Shown in pieces: positions 9,895 through 18,253 of a stretch of 26,563 nucleotides of DNA. Position 1 is the stretch's first letter. Each line of letters begins with the position of its first letter. The DNA is taken from assembly GCA_004802705.1 (NCBI GenBank), contig SGPL01000454.1, positions 1-26,563 of the forward strand. Direction: 5' to 3'. The notes below the pieces were generated by a model. It searched no databases. It saw nothing but the letters and a program-made list of their open reading frames with translations, and was not told the origin of the DNA. The position numbers and the translations under genes are program-made. Source of the stretch: Bondarzewia mesenterica (lineage: Eukaryota > Basidiomycota > Agaricomycetes > Russulales > Bondarzewiaceae).

Positions 9895-11186
9895 ATGCCG
9901 AAAGCTGATATCAACAAAGCTGGATGGGAACAGAGTGAATTCCCCATCCTTTGTGAAACCTGTGCGTACGAGCTTTTCCTCCCTGAAGAACCGACCTAAC
10001 TCCTTTTCAGGCTTGGGTGACAATGCATTCGTTCGAATGGTATGCAAATATCTATATCATCAGACTTCATGTGTATTGATCGGATATCCAGTCGAAGCAA
10101 GAATATGGTCGCTCTTGCGGCACCTGCGCGCGACCGTTCACCGTCTTCCGCTGGAACCCCGGCACCGGCATGCGCTTCAAAACGACGGTGATTTGCCAGA
10201 CATGCGCGAGGATCAAGAACGTGTGCCAGACATGTCTCCTCGATCTTGAGTACGGGCTGCCGACACAAGTAAGGGACACCGCGCTGGCGCTGCAGAACGA
10301 GGCGCCGACGAGCGAGATCAACAGGGAGTATTATGCTCAAAACATGGATGGAAAAGTGCGTGTGCTCCTCCTTTACAAGCAATCGTGCTCTATGGTATTG
10401 ACAGGTATGATGCAGTTGGAGGGCAATCAGAGTTTGTTGGATGCGGGCAGGGCGTCGTCCGCGGGCAAGGAGATGTTGAAGCAACTTGCTCGGACAGATC
10501 CCTATTATAAACGCAACCGACCGCATGTCTGCTCATTTTTCGCGAAGGGCGAGTGCAAGCGCGGCAACGAGTGTCCTTACAGGTATTCACTTTGCTTTTC
10601 TTAGGTGCTTTTGGCAGCATGCTAAATGTCAGACGTATTCAGGCATGAGAAGCCAGTGGAGAACGAACTCTCGAAGCAAAACATTCAAGATAGATATCAC
10701 GGGAACAATGATCCAGTCGCCAGAAAGATTATGTCGACCCATGCCAATAATCAAGGGTTGGCTCCGCCCGAGGACGCGTCTGTTGTATGTCATGTTTCCA
10801 TCATTTCACGGACTTCCCCCCCTCACTATTCGACGGACCCATTAGATGTCCCTCTTTCTTTCTTCCCTCCCTACCACCGCTACTGAAGCAACGGTCCGCA
10901 CGCGTGTCCTCCAATCTCTGCCGATGATCCAACCCGCTCAGCTCCGTTCCGTTGTACATGTTGGCAAGTCACGGTACGTCTGCCGCGTCTTTCACCTCTC
11001 ATACTCATCGGACCGTATGATTGCAGATGTGCTTTTGTCAATTTCAAAGACCGTGCTTCGGCCGAACGCGCAGCGGAAGCTTGGGCGAATGGGCTCGACA
11101 TGGATGGCGAACGACTCGCTGTACGGTGGGGGCGAAGCAAGGCTGCAAAAAACGGTGCCCCACCCGCACAACCTGTGGTGGCATAG
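9895..11186 (+). CDS. SLT11: Pre-mRNA splicing factor Slt11/Ecm2 (RBM22-like)
   Basis: Seven exons: 9895-9961, 10011-10039, 10092-10355, 10416-10582, 10643-10784, 10846-10973 and 11027-11186; 318 residues. The N-terminal zinc-binding region includes [20 protein letters not shown] and CQTC...[18 protein letters not shown] finger follows at C159-x7-C167-x5-C173-x3-H177. The last third (about 224-305) is an RRM with LFLSSLP as RNP2 and [13 protein letters not shown] as RNP1. This is the RBM22/Slt11/Cwf5 architecture: a spliceosome component that contacts U6 snRNA and the catalytic RNA centre. The C-terminus stops soon after the RRM, as in fungi, without the long Pro-rich tail of animal RBM22. 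The 60-nt intron 10356-10415 is in frame and lacks stops, so a form with 20 extra residues is possible. Its acceptor was chosen as the only nearby AG that keeps the frame open when spliced. Confidence 0.93.
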
Positions 11187-11456
11187 CATGACCGATATAT
11201 AAGCGGATTTCTTGTTGTGTTTTCTCTACTTGCTCGTGTAGGATATGTACGCTACTTCGATAATCTGCATCTTCTTGTGTGTTATTAGCTGGTTTCGGGC
11301 GCAATTTCAACAGTGCGAACGGACTAGAGCATAGAACGGTCATGAAGGCATATCTGCATTATCATAAAAGTAAACGAAATTCGTGACATTATAACGAATT
11401 ACAACCGGGAGTTGAGTTGGGCTGACCACAAGGGAAGATCTGAAAGTGAAAAAATC
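11187..11456. other. Convergent intergenic region SLT11 / YeeE-like gene
   Basis: About 270 bp between two convergent stop codons, with AT-rich stretches typical of fungal 3' ends (for example around 11360-11400). I see no gene or repeat. Confidence 0.5.
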
Positions 11457-12718
11457 CTACTGAACCAAAAGCCCTCCTGCGACTAAGGATGCCAGCCAAA
11501 TTGCGAGCGGCTGGATGCCTGATCCCGTTGCAAGAGCCTGCCCAAAGTTCACCAATCCAGGGCCAGCTGCAAGGCGTAGGAGATAAAGACATGGATCAAT
11601 ACAGGCTCAAACGAGCAAATGACGGAGGTTCAACTCACGGCATATACCCTCAATCCCCCAACCAATGCCAAACAGCGCACCACCGGTGACGAGCCGCCAA
11701 TCAATCGTAGTGTTGGTCACGGGACACAAGGGGCGACCCCATTTGCGATAGAGAACGGTGGCGAGGGGAAGCGCACCCATCGCAAGGAATGCAAGAGAGG
11801 GGTCGAAAGAAGGGCTCGGTGGGAGCATGAGGAAGGAAAGGACGCGGAGAGGAGACGTTAGATTTGAGAGATGGAGGGAGAAAGAGAAGGAAAGAGCAGT
11901 GAGGAACGAGGTAATCAGCCGATGCGAGGTCGATGTTCTCTTGGGATCTGGTTCATTAGCTGATGATGCTGGAGGCGGGAGCTAGATTTGGGGGCGGTTA
12001 AGGACAGTAGTATCAAGAGGACGTGAATTTCATACCAGATATCGAGCGAGCACGGCGCCGAGTAGGGATAGCCCGGAGCTGAACAAGAGCGCGCCGCCAA
12101 ACTTTCCCAGGGAAAGATCAGCGGCCCCTCTTGTCGGAAGCGCACCGGCGTGAAGGACATGAGTGGTAAGGACGCCGGTCGTAAAGAATGCGGCTGTCGC
12201 TACGAGCGATCTATGGGCGAGAAGAAGTGAGCGAGAAGTGGAAATGATGTGGGAGCCACACTGAGATACGATACCGAATGGAGAATCGTGACAACCCGCA
12301 AATCATGTGTCTGCATACATTTCAGAAGTTAATAAACGCATTTCAAGTAGGTAGCGGTTCTCATACCCGGAAGTACATCCACTCCCCAGCTGATTCACCC
12401 GTCAGATCGGAACAGAAGTGCCGCACAAGTATAACACACCTTCGTACCCAGGCCAACCAGCAATCCCGACGCAATTAGACGGGATAGAGATGGGTCGAAA
12501 ACCATAGGTCCAGTACCCTCAATGCGACCCAGCACAACGCCGCCAAGCACCAAACCGAGCACAGAAGCAGCGCCTTCTATGTTGCCTTTCACAGCGCGGT
12601 GCAGAAAGCCGGATATGCCGAATACGCTGCCATTGAACATGAGTAGCGTGTGCACGGGCAGCGCAAGCCCAATGCCTCCAAGGAAGGACTGCAGCGGTGT
12701 GGGTGCAGCAGTCGACAT
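11457..12718 (-). CDS. YeeE/YedE-family sulfur-transport-type membrane protein
   Basis: Six exons on the minus strand: 12718-12440, 12389-12367, 12310-12275, 12210-12036, 11981-11639 and 11566-11457; all phases agree and give 321 residues. The protein is very hydrophobic, with about eight to nine likely membrane segments. It carries the two family signatures: the Cys motif GSGCTSGHMICGLSR (about 94-109) and GWGIEGICPGPGLVNFG near the C-terminus. In bacteria this family (TsuA, YedE) takes up thiosulfate or handles selenium and sulfur; conserved cysteines relay the substrate. I infer a sulfur-compound transporter, but neither substrate nor membrane is shown by sequence. Two consecutive micro-exons (23 and 36 nt) together encode most of the Cys signature. 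A hydrophilic, Ser/Pro-rich linker (about 172-195) separates the two halves. Confidence 0.88.
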
Positions 12719-13016
12719 GGTTTTGAAACCAGGCTACCTGTCTTGCTTTTGAACGTGGGGGATAAAAGGCTTGGATTGCGGCATAATGAGAGAGCGCATA
12801 TAGGGCTCTTATAACTCTGGACCAGGGCTGCCAGGGGCTCCGTCGTCACTGGTAAATTAGTCGCGGATGCAGATCGACACGTGATGCTTCATGATCTGCT
12901 TACAGGTGACGCGTGATTTTTTTAACTATTTCTTCCTGGCCTCAGCTCAGCAAACACGTACGGATGAATTCATTCCTTAGCCGGTGCTGGCCTGACGTTG
13001 AACCGGATCGAACGGA

Positions 13017-13100
13017 GATGAAAATACTTAGAAATCATGAGTGCAAAGTCATGCTTGATCACGGGCATTTAACGATATGCTCATGCTAAGTATTAGTATC
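13017..13100. repeat. Imperfect inverted repeat with internal loop of about 38 nt
   Basis: AATACTTAG (13023-13031) pairs perfectly with CTAAGTATT (13086-13094), and CATGAG (13036-13041) pairs with CTCATG (13080-13085). A 4-nt bulge (AAAT, 13032-13035) separates the two helices on the left arm. A further GAT/ATC pair lies outside after three mismatches. Together this makes about 15-18 bp of stem in an otherwise non-coding region. It could be a decayed MITE, a structured RNA or a chance fold. I saw no target-site duplication that I trust. Confidence 0.5.
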
Positions 13101-13479
13101 TGGGGGTCGACCAGCCGTGCAGTGATCATGAGTTATATCTGTGGGACACGAGCTGAGGCTAGCGAACATCGTGCTAGAGAGAGCTGTCTGAAAGTGAAGC
13201 AGTCCATATGATATTGATTACTTACATCCGTCACACCGACTTGGAGCTATCACAACGAGGTCTGTATGCCTCGCACCAGCGAACATGGCGCCCTGCAAAG
13301 GGTACACGAATACTTTCTGGCACAAAATGGTCAAACACGCCTTTTGACGAGTTTTGCGCGAATTTCACGTCCTGGTCAGGAAGGATTCAAGATGAGATAC
13401 TCGGTGGTTTTACCGCACGTTTGTCTTGACCCGGTCCCCGGCCGGACCACTCAGGTTGCCCCATAGGGATATAGTCAAG

Positions 13480-14090
13480 CTACTCTTGAACCTCTGATAA
13501 GTGTCCTTTAATACCGGAGCTTTTCGAATCAAGTGTCGCGCTGGTGATCCATCAGAATAATAAGCTTTCATATATATTTCTTGCGCGGGAGCAGGATAGT
13601 TTCGGGAAGCGAACTTGCCTTGCAAGGCAGTTGATTCGGGAAGGCATAGAAGAAGAAGCAAGGACCTGACACATCCAGAGGCTGAGATGAGGTACATGGC
13701 GTCGGAAGCGACGCCACAGTTGAGCACAACGTTCCACGTCGACGATATCAAGTCCAAGAACACGTGCATGACAAAAAGCCAATCAAGTCATCTGACCTGA
13801 AACCAGTCCCGGCCAGATACAAGTAGGGCAAATCCTCAAACACAAACACGCACGCCGAACATTGGAAACGAGGGCTCCAAATAGAAATGCAGTTGCCATA
13901 TACAACACCGGAGCGAGCCAGGGATGCGAATAGAATCCTATGATTCACGACTTATCGGCAAGTCGTCACGAATGCGAGCATCGTCTACCACAAAGACACA
14001 ACGCCGCTGGCTGTTCAAACAGGTGGCGAGCAGCGGAATTAGACGTTGAATATGAGCACGTATAAGCACAGATCACCAAGTGCCTGTCTC
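13480..14090 (-). pseudogene. Possible decayed or unresolved membrane-protein gene
   Basis: Three minus-strand segments look coding but I cannot join them cleanly. Segment A (about 14065-13955) reads RLIPLLATCLNSQRRC and then VFVVDDARIRDDLPIS. Segment B (about 13937-13857) reads YSHPWLAPVLYMATAFLFG followed by ALVSNVRR, clearly hydrophobic. Segment C (about 13769-13600) reads VFLDLISSTWNVVLNC and then a Leu-rich run, also hydrophobic. Likely donor and acceptor sites exist between them (for example a GTGCGT donor after segment B), but every join I tried hits a stop codon or loses phase. I do not recognise the family. It may be a broken gene, or an intact gene whose exons I have not solved. Confidence 0.25.
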
Positions 14091-14244
14091 GATACTAGTG
14101 CATCTAGTGAATCACGAACAGCCGGTTGAGGTCAACGGTCGAGGGTACGATTGAACACGAGCCATGGGGGGTTGGAACGGCAGCGTCCACGCTGAAGGGG
14201 GAGTGCGCCGTGACCAAGGATTGGTTGAGCAGCGGGGAGGGGAG

Positions 14245-14886
14245 CTATGAGAGGCACAAAGTCTGAGAAGAAAGAACTGGCGGGCTGGAAGGAGGACGTT
14301 CATCGGCATCTAAATGGTGTTTACTGGGCGCAGGAAAGCGCTGTGAAGGCACAGCATGTGGAAGGCCAGGTGTTGGAGGGGCGGGGCACCGCGCGCGAGC
14401 GACGATAATCTGCCTCACAAACTGCCGAACTGAATGTTATGGAATGGGGACAGCCAGTGTTCCTTCAGTTACTCGTCAGTGATAATAAAATTAGAGCGTG
14501 CGCACGGTCGTCAGGCATAAGAAGGGCCTCGCCAGGCGCCGCCGTCATCTCGTTAGCCGTCGTCGCCTCGACAGTCGTCGTCTTGATGACCGGCACCCCT
14601 TCGGCGGTAGGGTCCGGCACGCGCAGGCTCATGCATCCGTCCTCCTTGTGGGCACTCGGAGCATGGTGAAGCGAAAAGCTGGATGCTGAATGTATTTATG
14701 AACAATTCGGTATTGTAGGAACCTGCCTTTTTGTTTCACGTACCTGTCTCGCTCACTGTCCGCCTTTCTACGAGCACACGCTCTTTCGTGGGCGACCATT
14801 CCTTGAATATTGAAAGCATTCCTGCAGTGCCGGCATTTACGAGTTTTGGATGGTTCAGAAGCATCGGGAGGTCGAGTTGGCCGCAT
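14245..14886 (-). CDS. Small C2HC zinc-finger protein, C-terminal part uncertain
   Basis: Exon 1 (14886-14744) starts at an ATG and encodes a basic protein with one zinc-finger-like motif, KCRHCRNAF...HERAC, spacing C-x2-C-x11-H-x3-C at about residues 18-37, followed by an Arg/Lys-rich stretch. It ends at a strong donor (AG then GTACGTG). The acceptor at 14680-14679 leads into an open exon with coding-like codon use, including VPVIKTTTVEATTANEM. Read straight on, it stops at 14465 and gives 118 residues. A 43-nt intron (14472-14430) would instead join a Pro/Ser-rich exon (14429-14245) and give 177 residues. I do not recognise the protein; binding to nucleic acid or protein through the finger is inference. 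The downstream exon choice is open. Confidence 0.45.
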
Positions 14887-15105
14887 AGATTAATGGTACA
14901 ACACAGAAAATGGATTTACAATGAAAGAAAAGGAGCAGGAAGCGTTGGAAGATGGAAGGAGCGGATAGGATCACTTCCGGTCGATTCTATCTAGCCTGCA
15001 ATGTTATTACAATGAGATCATCATATCGTTATCTACACACCATTATCATTTGTAGTGTCATTACAACAAGACTATCTTGTTAGGGACAATGTGAGAGTCA
15101 TGCAG

Positions 15106-15977
15106 CTAGATAGGCTTGATCTTGAAGTGAAGGGAGATCAAGGAGAAGATAAAGCACTGCCATCGCCACAATTTCCAGCTTTTCATCAGCATCCGAGTGA
15201 AATTCAATGCGAAAAGTACAAGACGAACCCGCAGATCCTGCACCAGATAATAGAACACACGCAATCCTTCTGGATCCTCGCTATCCTGGATATCCGCCAG
15301 CGACCCGATTTTCGCCGTCTACAAGAAGATGCACACAGTTTACAAATTCATGTGTCCCATTAAGACATAAGAAACATACCTCGAATGCGATGTGATCGTT
15401 GCCTACGCGAATCTCGAGCTCTTGCTTCCCAACGATGTTCTTTTTCGGCCAATTCGTATCATCTTCTCTGTAAGGAAAAGGAAGCGAGATATCAGTTGCA
15501 GAATGAGCGGGCGATAAGACGGGAGGCAGACGTACTTCGTGATCTCGCTTTGCTCTACTATATGCTTCAATTCCTTCACAACCAGCGGACCCACCCACAC
15601 TTTGTTGATAAAATGACGACGACGAGAGCGGAAGAGGTGAATTGCGTCAGAAAAGAATTTAACAGCATGGATCGCACCGAACATGGTGCTCGCGACGAAA
15701 CCAATAGCAATATACGCACTTTCTTTGCGAATCAACGAGTCATTACGATAATTTGAGTTGTTCGCGTATCGGAGACGACCATGTGAATACTCAAACTCGA
15801 GAAATTCATGGCCATGTTTGCCAGAATGTCCTGTGCTGTAGGGCATGTTATTTGAGATGGGCTTGTGACGATGTAACAGAACCTACTAGTATCTAAAAAG
15901 AGCTTCAATAATATGCGTCAGTGGGTCTTGAATGAGACATACCTCAGATAGAACGGATCTTTGTCGTATGAAGACAT
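15106..15977 (-). CDS. MAGO: Mago nashi, exon junction complex core protein
   Basis: Six exons on the minus strand: 15977-15943, 15835-15720, 15599-15536, 15467-15380, 15318-15229 and 15156-15106; 147 residues, matching the usual 146-150. Conserved blocks are [79 protein letters not shown] and the end [11 protein letters not shown]. Mago with Y14 clamps eIF4A3 on spliced mRNA. The first splice is odd: the only canonical acceptor in phase joins [11 protein letters not shown] to [12 protein letters not shown], dropping two residues of the near-invariant FYLRYYVGH segment. The second and first introns (120 and 107 nt) are longer than most here. Identity is certain; the N-terminal junction should be confirmed. 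It is divergent from OGG1. Confidence 0.93.
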
Positions 15978-16216
15978 GGTCGTTTGAACACAGCGAGCGT
16001 GAATTTGAGCGAGGACGCGTTGTGGCTGATTAAGATTGTCCGAAAGCGCGCGGCACTTGCCGAAGTTTCACGGGCCGCTCCCTGGAGAGCCTCCGTATCC
16101 GGCCCGCCGGTGGCAAGCCACAAGCGTGTCCATAACGCGCCTGCGACGACGGTCACCAAAGTCAGTGTAGTATACGCGGTACAGACATCGAATATCACAA
16201 TTCTTATCACAAAGAA
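15978..16216. promoter_or_regulatory. Divergent promoter MAGO / OGG1
   Basis: About 239 bp separate the start codons. An ACGCGT hexamer (16015-16020) equals the MluI cell-cycle box bound by MBF-type factors in fungi, which regulate several DNA repair and replication genes. The hexamer is frequent by chance, so this is a weak indication. The rest is moderately GC-rich without a clear TATA element. Confidence 0.4.
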
Positions 16217-17764
16217 ATGCTTGGACAGACACAGATGGCATCAATTATTCCTCGTGGTTTTCACAGTCTTCCCCTGCCAGTAGTTCAGCTTTCCCTCGCA
16301 GCGGTCCTCAAATGTGGGCAATCGTTCCGCTGGTCCATCTATCCTCTACACGTCTCTCCTCCCTCTGACCCGTCCATCCCCACGCATGAGTATCGTCTAT
16401 GCTTGCGCGACCGCGTCGTCTGCCTACGCCAGTCGCCAGATACGCTTTTCTACCGCTCTGTCTTCCCTGAACCCTCCCCTTCTGTCAATCAAGAGGCCGT
16501 ACGAAAAGCCGAGACGTTGGCTTGGCTGAAGGACTATTTCCAGCTTGACATCAATCTGCTCAAGCTTTATGATGAGTGGAGTGACCGGGATACTGTCTTT
16601 GGAAAATTCAGAGACAGATTCGAGGGGATACGTATGCTGCGTCAAGATCCTTGGGAGAATCTAGTATCGTGAGCGTGTTTATCTTCTTCAACGATTCTGC
16701 TCTATATCATTCTTCAATAGCTTCATATGCTCCTCGAATAATAACATATCTCGCATCACGAAGATGGTCAAGTCGCTATGCAAGCAATATTCCGCGCCAC
16801 TTATTTCCCTGCCCCCACCTCTTCAATCATCTGACGGCCTTCGAACACCTCCCATTGGCTCGTCACCAGGACCAGAACAAGAGCTTGAAGAGTTCTATCC
16901 CTTTCCACCTCCTTCGCGCCTTGCGGAACCACATGTCTCCGCGACACTCCGCAGTCTAGGTTTTGGCTATCGTGCCGATTTCATACAAAAAACGGCCAAA
17001 ATGCTGGTCGATGCCCACGGCGCCTCGCCCATTCATTCTGGGGTACCAGAGCCGCCCGAACGGTGGCTTTCGACTTTGCGGACGCTGTCTACCGCGGAAG
17101 CGAGAGCAGAATTGCTCCGGTTCATGGGCGTAGGCCGCAAAGTGGCGGACTGCATCCTGCTCATGAGCTTGGACAAGGTGCGCAGCCTGCATCCCTCCCT
17201 CACCCAGGTACTTGGGGGAAATTCAATGTCTGACCCTCCAATAGAAAGAGGTTATACCCGTTGACACACATGTGCACCAGATTGCGATGAAGCACTACGG
17301 TATGCGAGGATCGTCTGGGACGAAGCAAGCCATGTCGCCCAAGCTTTACGACGAGGTCAACGCAAAGTTGACGGCTATTTGGGGTGATTATGCTGGATGG
17401 GCACATTCGGTAAGTATGCGGTACGCACCGTTCACTGGAATCGTTGTAACTTTTGTGATCGGTACAGGTTCTATTCACGGCTGACTTGAAATCCTTCTCG
17501 TCATATGGGCTGTCTCCTTCAATACCGAGTCCCGCGAAGCGGTCTAGGCTAGCGGTCGATATCAATGCATTATTGCCCACCCCTCCCGCAACGCCTGCAC
17601 CTCTTCTTGCTGGCAAAAAACGAGGGCGGCCTTCGAGAACTCCAACCTTGAAAGTACTTGAAGAGCAAACGGTATCCGATCAGATATCGAAGGGCGACGA
17701 CGACGAGACCCTACCCATCCCCAGTTCCTTGGCCGAGAGGGTGAAAAGACGTCGACGCTCGTGA
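16217..17764 (+). CDS. OGG1: 8-oxoguanine DNA glycosylase/AP lyase Ogg1
   Basis: Four exons: 16217-16668, 16721-17177, 17245-17409 and 17468-17764; 456 residues. A second in-frame ATG at 16235 (MASIIPRGF) would give 450. The N-terminal domain has LSLAAVLKCGQSFRW. The helix-hairpin-helix is MGVGRKVADCILLMSLDK with catalytic Lys291, and the Gly/Pro-Asp part VIPVDTHVHQIA gives Asp310. The 19-residue spacing equals that of Lys249 and Asp268 in human OGG1. SFICSSNNNISRI is the conserved segment of the damage pocket. Ogg1 removes 8-oxoguanine opposite cytosine and nicks the abasic site. The tail after about residue 375 is longer than in human OGG1 and basic: KKRGRPSR resembles an AT-hook, and RVKRRRRS at the end suits a nuclear signal. 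Confidence 0.95.
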
Positions 17765-18253
17765 CTTTGATGATGAATGGACCGAATTCGTGTGTAGCTC
17801 ATCGCATTTTTTTTTTGGTTTTATATGTTTCATGCATTGTTATTTGGTCGAAGACGATGTCCCGAGCCTTGGTAAGCCGGCATGCCCTTCACTGGGTGTG
17901 TTGAGGAACCAGCTTCATATCTGAATTGCCACAATATCACAATGGTGCTCCAATAATGATATATCAAAGAACGAACTTGACCGGTCGTCCAATATCGTGG
18001 CCATATACTGAGCAAGACCCTTAAGTTCAGATGACCACAGTAGAAATGCACGCGAGTCGACGGTTACAGCAGTAGAATTAACGCGTATGAACTTGAGTGA
18101 GGTTGGGTGCTCCGTGCGAATGGCACCAAGATCTCGGCGAGATCACCAAACTTGTGCTCGAGCGCGCGTCATAACAAAATCCTCACTTACTTGGACTCAC
18201 CAGAGCAGTCGCCCTTAGTACTACTCGACCTCTCCAGTGTTTAGTCTTCCACT
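17765..18253. other. OGG1-NMT1 intergenic region
   Basis: About 489 bp in tandem orientation. A T10 run (17807-17816) lies just after OGG1. A 15-bp dyad (18130-18144) and an ACGCGT hexamer (18081-18086) lie in the right half, which should be the NMT1 promoter. I see no gene here. Confidence 0.5.
18130..18144. promoter_or_regulatory. Perfect dyad GATCTCG-G-CGAGATC upstream of NMT1
   Basis: Two 7-bp arms are exact reverse complements around a single central G, 110 bp before the NMT1 start codon. Such a compact dyad fits a dimeric transcription factor site. I do not recognise the consensus. Confidence 0.4.

Larger units (their letters stand above)
12719..14244. other. 1.5-kb stretch without a confident gene
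   Basis: The left part holds the promoter of the YeeE-like gene, including CACGTGA at 12878-12884. At 13017-13100 lies a long imperfect inverted repeat. From about 13480 to 14090 the minus strand contains several open stretches with protein-like composition, described separately. The plus strand holds only short open frames without recognisable motifs. Confidence 0.5.

Noticed and set aside
16015..16020. ACGCGT (MBF box) as proof of cell-cycle control of OGG1
   Set aside because: The same hexamer also occurs at 12909-12914 and 18081-18086; about this many are expected by chance in a window this size.
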